Shown here one piece after another: positions 32,319-39,935 of a DNA stretch of 42,613 nt. Numbering within the stretch: position 1 is the stretch's first letter; every line of letters starts with the position of its first letter. Both the position numbers and the translations under genes were made by a program. This DNA is from an uncultured Oscillospiraceae bacterium (GTDB lineage Bacteria > Bacillota > Clostridia > Oscillospirales > Acutalibacteraceae). The notes beneath the pieces are model-generated. The model made no database searches, was not told the origin of the DNA, and worked only from the letters and a program-made list of their open reading frames with translations. Location: contig URKX01000018.1 of NCBI GenBank assembly GCA_900548545.1, positions 1-42,613 on the forward strand, in the 5' to 3' direction.

Positions 32319-33632
32319 TCAGCTTTTTTTAGCAGGCCGTTTGCAGTGAATCAAAAGCGCTGCGGCCAGAATGGCCACCAGGAATTCCGTTACCGGGAAA
32401 GCCAGCCAGATGCCCGTCATCCCACCCAGCCAGGCCAGCCCAAAGGCCAGGGGCAGTATTATGAAAAAGCCCCGCAGCAGAGAGATGGCGTGGGCAGGCC
32501 GGGGGCGCTCGGTGGAGGTGAAGTACATGGAGAGCACCACGTTGCATCCGGCAAAGGGGCAAGCGGTAAAGTAAAGCCGCAGCCCTTGGGTGGCGATCTC
32601 TTGCAGGGTGGGGTCGTTTTCACTGTTGAACACCCAGGCGATTTGAGGGGCGAAGGCTGCCATCAGACCGTAAATAAGCGCTGATAGCACCACGGTGGTG
32701 AGCAGCCCATAGCGGAGGATGGAAGAGAGCCCTTTGGAATCCCCCCGCCCGTAACCCTGGCTGAGGATGGGCTGCATTCCCTGGGCGATCCCGGTGAACA
32801 TGGCGATGACCACCAGGGATAGGTTGGCGATCACCCCGTAAGCCGCTACGCCGATGTTGCCCTCTAGGGAGAGGATGAGGGTGTTGAAAACGATCATAAC
32901 GATCCCCGAGGAAACCTCGGTGACTAGGGAAGGGGCGCCGCTGGAAAGGATGCGCCCCAACAGCTGCCCCTGTGGTTTGCAGGGGACGGGGCGGAACTGG
33001 TTGTGTTTCCGCCAAAAATGGGCGGATAGGATGGCTATGCTGAGGATGGGCGCCCAGCCAGTGGCCAGCACTGCCCCCAGGATCCCCATGCCCAGGGGGA
33101 AGATGAATACCCAGTCCAGCACCACATTGGACAGGCTCCCCACGATCATGGCGGTCATGGCCAACTGGGGGGCACCGTCATTGCGGACAAAGCACAGCAG
33201 GACGTTGTTCATGAGGAACGCAGGGGAGAACAGGAGGATCACCCGCAGGTAAGTCCGGGACATGGTGAACACCTGGCCGGTACCGCCGAACAGCCGGACG
33301 ATATCCCCGGCAAACAGCGCCCCGGCCGCCATGAAGAGCAGGGAGAACGCCCCGGCCAGATAGAGTGCCTGGGTGAACGTCTGGTCAGCTTCCTGGCGGT
33401 CGCCTTGGCTGCGCAGGATGGAATACCTGGTGCCGCCGCCCATGCCGATCATCAAGCCGCTGCCGTTGATAAAGCTGTAGATGGGAATGGCCAAATTCAA
33501 GGCTGCTAGGCCGTCAGCCCCCAGCCCCAGGGAAACAAAAAACGTGTCTGCCAAAATGTAGCAGGATAGCGCCAGCATCCCCAGGACGTTCAAAGAGGTG
33601 TACCGGGCAAACTCCCGAAGAGGGCCCTTCAT
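32319..33632 (-). CDS. MATE-family multidrug exporter (first copy)
   Basis: The 437-residue protein has about 12 membrane helices and belongs to the MATE family of Na+ or H+ driven exporters. Characteristic regions are the N-terminal LALSCYILADTFFVSLGLGADGLAALNLAIP and the mid-protein GIAQGMQPILSQGYGRGD. The frame opens at 33719, but the ATG at 33632 has AGAGGAGG upstream and overlaps the stop of the Nim-like gene as ATGA. The two genes therefore form one translation-coupled operon under the attenuator-like leader. Possible cargo: cationic drugs or dyes, but no substrate can be deduced. Confidence 0.92.
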   Translation of the reverse strand: MKGPLREFARYTSLNVLGMLALSCYILADTFFVSLGLGADGLAALNLAIPIYSFINGSGLMIGMGGGTRYSILRSQGDRQEADQTFTQALYLAGAFSLLFMAAGALFAGDIVRLFGGTGQVFTMSRTYLRVILLFSPAFLMNNVLLCFVRNDGAPQLAMTAMIVGSLSNVVLDWVFIFPLGMGILGAVLATGWAPILSIAILSAHFWRKHNQFRPVPCKPQGQLLGRILSSGAPSLVTEVSSGIVMIVFNTLILSLEGNIGVAAYGVIANLSLVVIAMFTGIAQGMQPILSQGYGRGDSKGLSSILRYGLLTTVVLSALIYGLMAAFAPQIAWVFNSENDPTLQEIATQGLRLYFTACPFAGCNVVLSMYFTSTERPRPAHAISLLRGFFIILPLAFGLAWLGGMTGIWLAFPVTEFLVAILAAALLIHCKRPAKKS

Positions 33633-34123
33633 AGGCTGCCCTCCTCTTGTGCCAGCTCCTTGGACTGTTTGCCTGTCATGTGGACAATGGTCATTTCCAC
33701 CAGGCATAAATGGTCCCAAGAGTCCCGGATCTCCTGTTCCCGGCCAGCTGGGTCGTGGGGGTTGAAGCGGGTGGCCAGGGCCTCAATGGCGGCCCGTTTT
33801 TGGGTGGGGTCTTCTAAGATCTTGGCTGTGCCAAAGGCGATGACGCTGCGATAGTGGGTGGTGTACCTTTCAGGGACGATCTCATCCTGGCCGATCACGC
33901 AGAAGGAGCATTTTTCTTCCCGGCGCAGGGCGTCCAGCTTGTGGCCCTTAGTGGCGCAGTGAAAGAGTAGCTTCCCGTTTCGGTAGACATAACTCAGAGG
34001 CACCCCATAAGGATACCCGTCTTCTCCCAGCAGGGACAACACCCCGCTGGTACCCCGCAGGAGCACCGCTTCCGCGGCCTGGTGAGAAAGCTGTTGTTTG
34101 ATCCGCCTCATCTTTGGAAACAT
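33629..34123 (-). CDS. Nim-like pyridoxamine 5'-phosphate oxidase family protein
   Basis: The 164-residue protein has the split-barrel flavin-binding fold of the pyridoxamine-phosphate oxidase family, in the group of NimA-like proteins; some of these reduce nitroimidazole drugs and confer resistance, many have no known role. Motifs are MRRIKQQLSHQAAEAVLLRGTSGVLSLLGEDGYPYGVPLSYV at the start and a central RYTTHYRSVIAFGTAKIL. The conserved pattern YPYGVPLSYVY forms part of the flavin site. The chosen ATG at 34123 has GGAGGG upstream; an in-frame TTG at 34213 would require translation through the terminator hairpin. It is the first gene of the operon with the MATE exporter. Confidence 0.9.
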   Translation of the reverse strand: MFPKMRRIKQQLSHQAAEAVLLRGTSGVLSLLGEDGYPYGVPLSYVYRNGKLLFHCATKGHKLDALRREEKCSFCVIGQDEIVPERYTTHYRSVIAFGTAKILEDPTQKRAAIEALATRFNPHDPAGREQEIRDSWDHLCLVEMTIVHMTGKQSKELAQEEGSL

Positions 34124-34156
34124 GGGAATCCCTCCATAAAGCCAGCCCCGGGCAAT

Positions 34157-34232
34157 AAAAAAACATTGGATTTTCGTATCTCCTAAAGGCCTGCGGATAC
34201 GAATCCAATGCAAAAACCCACCCGGCGGCGGG
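34157..34232 (-). promoter_or_regulatory. Attenuator-like tandem hairpins in the nim-MATE leader
   Basis: Read on the minus strand, the leader first forms CCCGCC/GGTGGG (34232-34217) followed by TTTTT. Then comes a 15-pair stem, CATTGGATTCGTATC (34210-34196) with GATACG and AATCCAATG (34180-34164, with a two-base bulge), followed by seven T's (34163-34157). The second hairpin is a strong intrinsic terminator about 35 bases before the nim start codon and downstream of a good promoter, so the operon needs read-through. I recognise no known riboswitch class. Confidence 0.65.
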
Positions 34233-34252
34233 CACAGTATTCTTTCCCGGAT

Positions 34253-34281
34253 ATTTTATCATGTCCAAGGCCCCTTGTCAA
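34253..34281 (-). promoter_or_regulatory. Sigma-A promoter of the nim-MATE operon
   Basis: On the minus strand TTGACA (34281-34276), a 17-base spacer and TAAAAT (34258-34253). The -35 is perfect. Expected start near 34246. Confidence 0.82.
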
Positions 34282-34290
34282 GAAAGAGAG

Positions 34291-34319
34291 TTGCGGGCTG
34301 CCAGTGCATCTGGTACAAT
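34291..34319 (+). promoter_or_regulatory. Sigma-A promoter of the GyrI-like gene
   Basis: TTGCGG (34291-34296), 17-base spacer, TACAAT (34314-34319). Its -35 is only nine bases from the -35 of the divergent nim promoter. Confidence 0.7.
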
Positions 34320-34352
34320 ACCTGTATCACAAAGAAGGGAGAGAAGCTTCAA

Positions 34353-34982
34353 ATGGCTTTTGATTACAAAAAGGAATACAAGAAATTTTACCTGCCCAAA
34401 AACAAGCCAGCCATTGTCACCATCCCGCCTATGAATTACCTGGCGGTTCGCGGCAAGGGCGACCCCAACGAAAAGGGTGGGGAGTATAAGGCGGCGGTGG
34501 GTGTTCTCTACGCCCTGGCCTACACCTTGAAAATGAGCTATAAAACCGGCTATGCCATTGACGGCTTTTTTGAGTATGTGGTGCCGCCCTTAGAGGGCTT
34601 TTGGTGGAGCGAAAACGGAGCTGTGGATTTTCGGGACAAGTCTGCCTTTCAGTGGATTTCCGCCATCCGCCTGCCGGATTTTGTAGGAGAGAAGGATTTC
34701 CGCTGGGCGGTGGAGGAGGCCTCTCGGAAGAAAAAGCTGGACTGCTCTGCCGCTTTTTTCTACACCCTGGAGGAAGGAACCTGCGTTCAAATGCTGCACC
34801 TGGGTTCTTACGACAGCGAGCCGGCCTCCCTGGAGGCCATGGACGCCTTTGCCCGGGAAACGGGCTTTGTGCTGGATCTGAGCCAAACCCGCCGCCACCA
34901 CGAGATTTATCTTTCCGACCCGCGGAAGTCCCCTCCAGAAAAGTGGAAAACAGTTCTGCGCCATCCCATACGCAAAGCGTGA
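34353..34982 (+). CDS. GyrI-like small-molecule-binding protein
   Basis: The 209-residue protein resembles stand-alone GyrI-like (AraC effector-binding, SHS2 fold) proteins. These bind or hydrolyse small hydrophobic or cationic molecules, and in regulators the domain is the drug sensor. Typical segments are the N-terminal MAFDYKKEYKKFYLPKNKPAIVTIPPMNYLAVRGKGDPN, the IDGFFEYVVPPLEGFWW region and the C-terminal HHEIYLSDPRKSPPEKWKTVLRHPI. No DNA-binding domain is present. The ATG at 34353 has GGGAG upstream; an earlier open frame from 34275 covers the promoter. It is divergent from the nim-MATE operon and may share its control. Confidence 0.88.
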   Translation: MAFDYKKEYKKFYLPKNKPAIVTIPPMNYLAVRGKGDPNEKGGEYKAAVGVLYALAYTLKMSYKTGYAIDGFFEYVVPPLEGFWWSENGAVDFRDKSAFQWISAIRLPDFVGEKDFRWAVEEASRKKKLDCSAAFFYTLEEGTCVQMLHLGSYDSEPASLEAMDAFARETGFVLDLSQTRRHHEIYLSDPRKSPPEKWKTVLRHPIRKA

Positions 34983-34983
34983 A

Positions 34984-35018
34984 AAAACACCCTCCCGTAT
35001 CCGGCGGGAGGGTGTTTT
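34984..35018. terminator. Bidirectional terminator between GyrI-like and ABC permease genes
   Basis: AAAACACCCTCCCG (34984-34997) and CGGGAGGGTGTTTT (35005-35018) pair perfectly around a seven-base loop. Confidence 0.88.
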
Positions 35019-35027
35019 GTAATTAGT

Positions 35028-36623
35028 TTACCGGTTGTTCAGCTCCGCGTACTGGAGTAAATTCCTGCACAGCCACAGCACCAGTACGGAAATGCCCCCG
35101 TTTACCACGGACATCCCCAACAGGCCTGCCGCAGTGGCCAGAGCAGGGAAGAAAATGGCGCACACCACACACACGACAATGCCGGGAATGGTCATCAGGG
35201 CCAGCACGAGAAAGTAGAACAAGAAAATCAGCGTTTTGGAGGAAACCATGCCGAATACCCGCTCCACCAGCACATTGCCGGCGGTGAACAACAGGGCGAA
35301 GCTCACCCGGGCCAGGATGCACAGGGCGATCTCTAAGGGGGAAGCCTGGATGACCGCCCCCACAATGACGAAAATCAGAACTGCCTCCCAGAAGCTGGTG
35401 AGGAGGCTCTCTTGGATGGCGTAGAGCAGCTTTTTCAGCGGCGGCTCCGGGATCAGGTAGATATAGGGCTTAATCAGTTCCCGGTTAAACCGGCCCAGGG
35501 CCACAGTGAACAGCTGCATATACGTGGCAAAGGAGAAGATCCCTACCAGGCCGGCGTCCTTCATAAAGATGGAAGTCACAATGATGATGGCTGCAAACAG
35601 CAGGGACATATTGGAAAAGAGAAACACGCCGCTGCGGCGGTTTTCCACTTTGTGCTTGTAGAAAATGGCGGAAGCGCCCCAGCCCTTTCCCAAGCCTGTT
35701 TTGCCCACCTTCACATTTTTGGGGACCACCTCGCTCAGCTGCCCTTCCTTCTGGGCGGTGATGGCGGACTGGGCTGTTTCGGCGGTTTCCAAGACATCCT
35801 CATAGTAGTTGTTTTTGCAGGAGAGGATCAACCCTAGCAGTGCCCCGAACAGAAGCGCCAGCAGCCCTCCAAACAGGGCGGCAAGGACCCAGTCGCCGGA
35901 AAAGATGCTGCCCACCAGCCCGGCGCTCCAGCCTGTCACCGGGAAAAGCAGCCCTGGCATTGCCCCAAAGAACGCTGCCCCAGAGGCTAGCAGTGGTTCA
36001 AAGCTGCCGCCCTGGGCCAAGGCGAACAGGTCTTCCCGGCAGGTGAGCACGGCCAGCGCTCCGTAAACCCCTGCCGTGCCAAACACGCAATACCGCACGA
36101 TCTTAGCGGCTTTTGGGTTGCCGCTGGTGCGTACATAAGAGGCCATGGCGGAAAGCTGGGCGAAAAACAGCGTTAAACCATATCCCACAATAATCAGGAG
36201 CAAGCCCCAAGGTTCCACCCCATATACACCGTGGAGCCAGGAGTATTGGAACAGGATGAAAAAGCCCAGCAGCAAAGAAAGCCCCAGCTGCCGCACCAGC
36301 CCGTAAGACAGGATTTTGTTAGGGCTCAGCGGTGCAGGGAAGAGCAACGTCACATCCGACAAAGTGAACATGGGGGAGTTGGATGAGCTGCTGCCGGAGG
36401 CGAACACCATGAGAAACATCATGGTGTAAAACAACGTCATGATGGCAACCAGTTCCCGGGGATCCCGCAGGGCGTCCAGTTCCATGGACTTCCCCGAAAC
36501 AGCGCTCAGTGCGAAAATGGCTACCAAAAAGACCCCGTAGATCAGCTTAGCGGGGCTTTTCACCACGCTGATCAGCTGGTTTTTCAGCTTAGTGACGGTG
36601 AGATAGACAAGGGGGCTTTTCAT
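35028..36623 (-). CDS. ABC exporter permease subunit (putative ABC_export type)
   Basis: The 531-residue protein is a large polytopic membrane protein with about 12 hydrophobic segments and few charged loops. The start MKSPLVYLTVTKLKNQLISVVKSPAKLIYG and the central GWGASAIFYKHKVENRR resemble the putative ABC exporter family of Firmicutes, whose substrates are unknown. The gene starts three bases after the ATPase gene, so they form one transporter unit. The 40 residues around YYEDVLETAETAQSAI are a soluble loop of unknown role. Confidence 0.85.
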   Translation of the reverse strand: MKSPLVYLTVTKLKNQLISVVKSPAKLIYGVFLVAIFALSAVSGKSMELDALRDPRELVAIMTLFYTMMFLMVFASGSSSSNSPMFTLSDVTLLFPAPLSPNKILSYGLVRQLGLSLLLGFFILFQYSWLHGVYGVEPWGLLLIIVGYGLTLFFAQLSAMASYVRTSGNPKAAKIVRYCVFGTAGVYGALAVLTCREDLFALAQGGSFEPLLASGAAFFGAMPGLLFPVTGWSAGLVGSIFSGDWVLAALFGGLLALLFGALLGLILSCKNNYYEDVLETAETAQSAITAQKEGQLSEVVPKNVKVGKTGLGKGWGASAIFYKHKVENRRSGVFLFSNMSLLFAAIIIVTSIFMKDAGLVGIFSFATYMQLFTVALGRFNRELIKPYIYLIPEPPLKKLLYAIQESLLTSFWEAVLIFVIVGAVIQASPLEIALCILARVSFALLFTAGNVLVERVFGMVSSKTLIFLFYFLVLALMTIPGIVVCVVCAIFFPALATAAGLLGMSVVNGGISVLVLWLCRNLLQYAELNNR

Positions 36624-36626
36624 AGG

Positions 36627-37334
36627 TCATCCCTCCTTGGCAGCGCCGCCGCCTTCCGTGATGGCGAAGAACAGGTCCTCCAAGGACTGCCCTTCGCTGC
36701 CGTCGTTGAACTTGGTGGCGGCAAAGCGGCCGTTCATCATAATGTTGGCCACGTCCCAGTAGTCCTCCACGCTGTCAATCATGTGTGTGGAGATGAGCAC
36801 GGTGGCCCCGCTTGCTTTCAGCTCCCGGAAGATCTCCTTCAGCTCTTTGATGGCGTGGGGGTCCAAGCCAACCAGAGGCTCGTCGAAGATGACCACCTTG
36901 GGCTTGTGGCACAGGGCGCAGCAGATGGAGAGCTTCTGCTGCATCCCTTTGGAAAGCTCCTTGCCCAGCTTGTTTTTCTTGTCGTCCAGTTCCAGCCGCT
37001 CTAAAAGCTGGTTGGTGTAGGCTTCATCCTCGATCTTGTAGGCGCGGCGGATAAATTCCAGATGTTCCTCCACAGTGAGCAGGTCGTATACCGCAGGCAT
37101 TTCAGGGATGTACCCCAGCTGTGCCTTGGCCTCCAAAGAGGTGTTCTCATACCCGTTGATCTCGATCCGGCCCGTAAACCGCAAAAGGCCGGTAATGCAC
37201 TTGATGATGGTGGACTTTCCTGCGCCGTTGGGCCCCAGCAAAATGCCGATCTGCCCGTCCCCCACGGCAAAGCTGATGTTGTCGTTTGCCAGGGTTTTGC
37301 CATAGCGCTTGGTCACGCCGCTGATGGATAGCAT
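36627..37334 (-). CDS. ABC transporter ATP-binding protein
   Basis: The 235-residue ATPase drives the adjacent permease. Walker A is GPNGAGKS at residues 34-41, the ABC signature is LSKGMQQ at 127-133, Walker B is VVIFDEP at 147-153, and STHMIDSVED supplies the H-loop. The signature Gly-Met form is that of CcmA/drug-export type ATPases. The frame opens at a TTG at 37349, but the ATG at 37334 has GGAGGG seven bases upstream. The promoter and two dyads lie just before it. Confidence 0.93.
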   Translation of the reverse strand: MLSISGVTKRYGKTLANDNISFAVGDGQIGILLGPNGAGKSTIIKCITGLLRFTGRIEINGYENTSLEAKAQLGYIPEMPAVYDLLTVEEHLEFIRRAYKIEDEAYTNQLLERLELDDKKNKLGKELSKGMQQKLSICCALCHKPKVVIFDEPLVGLDPHAIKELKEIFRELKASGATVLISTHMIDSVEDYWDVANIMMNGRFAATKFNDGSEGQSLEDLFFAITEGGGAAKEG

Positions 37335-37376
37335 ATTCGTTCCCTCCAATACTCTCTGAGAAATCAGGACGGAAAC

Positions 37377-37405
37377 ATTGTACTTGATTTAACAATCCCT
37401 GACAA
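37377..37405 (-). promoter_or_regulatory. Sigma-A promoter of the ABC exporter operon
   Basis: On the minus strand TTGTCA (37405-37400), a 17-base spacer and TACAAT (37382-37377). Confidence 0.7.
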
Positions 37406-37447
37406 CCCGCTAGCGGGTTTCTTAAGATTTTCGACAGAAAATCTTAA
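37404..37447. repeat. Two perfect dyads abutting the ABC exporter promoter
   Basis: AACCCGCTAGCGGGTT (37404-37419) is a perfect 16-base palindrome that touches the -35 hexamer. Two bases further, TTAAGATTTTC (37422-37432) and GAAAATCTTAA (37437-37447) form a perfect 11-base inverted repeat with a GACA centre. Both lie upstream of the promoter and outside any gene, as expected for operators. Confidence 0.7.
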
Positions 37448-37485
37448 CGGGCCTTTGACGTGCCCCATGTCCCCCCGTTCTGGCT

Positions 37486-37521
37486 TGCCAGGAAAAAGAA
37501 AAGGAGGCGCTTCCCAGCGCC
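37486..37521 (-). terminator. Terminator after the Crp/Fnr gene
   Basis: On the minus strand GGCGCT (37521-37516) and AGCGCC (37511-37506) pair around a four-base loop, followed by TCCTTTTCTTTTT. Confidence 0.75.
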
Positions 37522-37540
37522 CCCTATAGCCTATTTTTGT

Positions 37541-38242
37541 TCACTCTTTCCAGCTGGCCGCACAGAGGTTTGCCTTGCCAAAGGGCCTCTCATCCAGGAA
37601 GCGCACTTTCCGCCCGGACACCTCCACAAAACCCTCTTCCCGCAGGCGCTTTAGCTCCCGCATCATGGCGCTGCGGTCCGCGCAGATGTAGTCTGCCAAA
37701 GCGCTCAGTGTGAACGGCAGGGTGAAGCTGAGGCTCCGGGACTCGTAAGCGCAGATACGGAAATAACACAACAGCTTTTCCCGGGTGGACCGGCAGGAGA
37801 GCACCTCCACCCGTTCGCTCAAGGCAAAGGCTTTCCGGGAAAACAGGGCCAGCAGGTTTTCCAGCAGCTGCTTATGGCAGGGGCAAGCTTTTACACAGGG
37901 CGCCGCCAACATATCCTGAGGGAGGAACACTATGGTGCAGTTTGTTTCGCACACCACCGTGACGCTGTCGCAGGGAAGGCTGGCAAAGGCGATCAGCTCG
38001 CCGAACACACCGCCTGGCCCCAGGCGTTCCAGCACGGTGTGGCTTCCTGCCGCGTCGATCTTCACCAGGGCAGCCTGGCCTTCCTGGACGATGCCCAGCA
38101 TCCGGCCATCCCCGGCCCCATAGGTGAAAGCGGTTTCCCCCGTCTGGAACGACCGGGGGCTTGTTTGAAAGCATTCCAGCATATGTTGGCACTCCGCCTC
38201 TTCCATGTGGGAGAAAAGGGGGAGGGAAGTGATGTTAGCCAT
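37541..38242 (-). CDS. Crp/Fnr-family transcription regulator
   Basis: The 233-residue regulator has an N-terminal cyclic-nucleotide-binding-like beta-barrel (about residues 10-125; GGVFGELIAFAS is the phosphate-binding cassette region), a dimerisation helix, and a C-terminal winged helix (LSALADYICADRSAMMRELKRLREEGFVEV). The cassette lacks the clear Arg-Ser of cAMP binders. Several cysteines cluster between the barrel and helix (CVKACPCHKQ), so a redox or metal role is possible but unproven. AAGGAG precedes the ATG at 38242; an upstream extension to 38293 has no support. It is monocistronic and divergent from a 56-residue gene. Confidence 0.9.
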   Translation of the reverse strand: MANITSLPLFSHMEEAECQHMLECFQTSPRSFQTGETAFTYGAGDGRMLGIVQEGQAALVKIDAAGSHTVLERLGPGGVFGELIAFASLPCDSVTVVCETNCTIVFLPQDMLAAPCVKACPCHKQLLENLLALFSRKAFALSERVEVLSCRSTREKLLCYFRICAYESRSLSFTLPFTLSALADYICADRSAMMRELKRLREEGFVEVSGRKVRFLDERPFGKANLCAASWKE

Positions 38243-38319
38243 AGCAACTCCTTTCTGGTGTATAGGAGGGCCGGGACAGGGCATCCTATCCATCAGAAAC
38301 TGGAAAAGGAGGGATCCCC

Positions 38320-38490
38320 ATGCCGGAACCCAGCAAAATGAATTTGGAAGCCAAGCTGTATTTTAATTCCTTGCCCCCGGTGCTCCAAGAGCAGCTGATG
38401 CAGAGCAGCGCTGAACTGAACACCAAGGAGGATTTGATGCGCTATTGCAGCAATGTCTTGGGACAGGAATCCCCTGGTAAGCAGTCTTGA
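38320..38490 (+). CDS. Unrecognised 56-residue protein
   Basis: A short reading frame runs from the ATG at 38320, preceded by AAAGGAGGG with six bases of spacing, to a TGA at 38488-38490, with a terminator six bases later. The protein begins MPEPSKMNLEAKLYF and ends GQESPGKQS, with a helix-like middle (VLQEQLMQSSAELNTKEDLMRY). It is soluble, near neutral and has one Cys. Strong ribosome site, own terminator and divergent placement beside the Crp/Fnr gene support a real gene. No family recognised. Confidence 0.72.
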   Translation: MPEPSKMNLEAKLYFNSLPPVLQEQLMQSSAELNTKEDLMRYCSNVLGQESPGKQS

Positions 38491-38495
38491 CAGAA

Positions 38496-38527
38496 GGGCC
38501 GCGGCAATGCCGCGGCCCAGTTTTATT
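38496..38527 (+). terminator. Terminator after the 56-residue gene
   Basis: GGGCCGCGGC (38496-38505) pairs with GCCGCGGCCC (38509-38518), followed by AGTTTTATT. Confidence 0.8.
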
Positions 38528-39935
38528 ATTGCTTTAGGGGAGCTTTGTCCCGCAGGTTTTTCTTGGCCCAGATCAGGAAGGACACAGTGGTGGTGGAAGC
38601 CGCTAAAATGTCCGCGATAGGTTCGGCCACAAACACGCCGAACAGTTTGTCCCCAAAGAACAAGGGCAGGATATAGATGAGGGGGATCAGCAGGATGATC
38701 TTCCGTAGCAGTGCCAGTAGCAGGGAGGCCTTTGCCTGGCCCAGCGCCAAGAAGGACTGCTGGAAGCCTGTTTGCGCCCCAAAGGCAAAGCAGCCAAACA
38801 GGAAGATCCTGGCTGCCCAAACAGCGGTGTCCATCAGGTTGGCGTCGCTGGTGAAGATCCCCACAAACACCTGGGGGACCAACATAATGGCCAGCCAAAA
38901 CACGGTGCTGTAGGTCAATGTGCAGATGAGCAGCAGCCGTACTGACTTGCGAACCCGCTCCATATTTCGGGCGCCGTAATTGAAGCTGGTGATGGGCTGC
39001 GCGCCTTGGGTGAGCCCCTGCAGCGGCAGGTTGATCACTTGCAGGATGCTGGCGATGACGGTGTAGGCGCCCACGGCGGTGTCCCCGCCATAGCGCAGGA
39101 GAGAGGTGTTCAATACCACGCTTAAAAGGCTCTCCGTACTCTGCATGATGAAGGGGGAAACGCCCAGCCCCAGCACCGGCAGCAAGATTTTCCACCGTAC
39201 CACCATGCATTTCGGCTTGATCCGCAGGGTGGTGCGCTTGCCGGTCAAAAACAGCAGCACCCACGCCGCGGAGACCGCTTGGCTGAACACGGTGGCAATG
39301 GCGGCGCCACGCACCCCAAGATCAAAGGCAAAGATAAATAGGGGATCCAGGACGATGTTCAGCACCGCCCCAATGATCACCGTCAACATACTGAATTTGG
39401 CAAATCCCTGGGAGGTGATAAACATATTCATACCCAGGGAGATTTGGACAAATACCGTGCCGCACACGTAAATGCCCATGTAGCTGGTGGCATAGCCAAT
39501 GGTGTTCTCACTGGCGCCAAAGGCCCACAGGATGGGTTCTTGGAAAATCAAAAACACGGCAGTGAGCACAACAGAGATGCACAGCAGGGTGGTAAAGCAG
39601 TTGCCCATAATCCGCTCGGCCCGCTCCTTGTGGTGGGCGCCCATGGCGATGGAGGCCCGGGGTGCGCCGCCCATGGCCACCAAAGAACTGAAGGCGCTGA
39701 TCAGTGTGATGATGGGGAAGGTGATGCCCACGCCGGTCAAAGCCGCGGTGCCGATCTCCGGGATGTGGCCAATATAAATCCGGTCCACGATGTTGTACAA
39801 CATATTCACCACTTGGGCGGTGATGGCCGGCACTGCCAAGGAGAACAGCAGCTTGCCGATGGGAGCTGTTCCCAGTGCGTTTTCCTGGGATGATGGTTTT
39901 TCCTTTTGTCCTGGTTCTTTCAGCTGATCGCTCAT
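38526..39935 (-). CDS. MATE-family multidrug exporter (second copy)
   Basis: The 469-residue protein has about 12 membrane helices after a polar N-terminal tail of about 25 residues. MATE signatures include LAVPAITAQVVNMLYNIVDRIYIGHIPEIG, GVGITFPI, LGMNMFITSQG and the LQGLTQGAQPITSFNYGARN region. It is only distantly similar to the first MATE protein in this window, so they are not recent duplicates. The ATG at 39935 overlaps the stop of the CBS-domain gene as ATGA; the earlier open frame to 40040 has no support. Likely cargo unknown. Confidence 0.92.
   Translation of the reverse strand: MSDQLKEPGQKEKPSSQENALGTAPIGKLLFSLAVPAITAQVVNMLYNIVDRIYIGHIPEIGTAALTGVGITFPIITLISAFSSLVAMGGAPRASIAMGAHHKERAERIMGNCFTTLLCISVVLTAVFLIFQEPILWAFGASENTIGYATSYMGIYVCGTVFVQISLGMNMFITSQGFAKFSMLTVIIGAVLNIVLDPLFIFAFDLGVRGAAIATVFSQAVSAAWVLLFLTGKRTTLRIKPKCMVVRWKILLPVLGLGVSPFIMQSTESLLSVVLNTSLLRYGGDTAVGAYTVIASILQVINLPLQGLTQGAQPITSFNYGARNMERVRKSVRLLLICTLTYSTVFWLAIMLVPQVFVGIFTSDANLMDTAVWAARIFLFGCFAFGAQTGFQQSFLALGQAKASLLLALLRKIILLIPLIYILPLFFGDKLFGVFVAEPIADILAASTTTVSFLIWAKKNLRDKAPLKQ

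Noticed and set aside
34123..34213. N-terminal extension of the Nim-like protein from a TTG at 34213
   Set aside because: It would be translated through a strong terminator hairpin; the ATG at 34123 has a clear GGAGGG and matches the family start.
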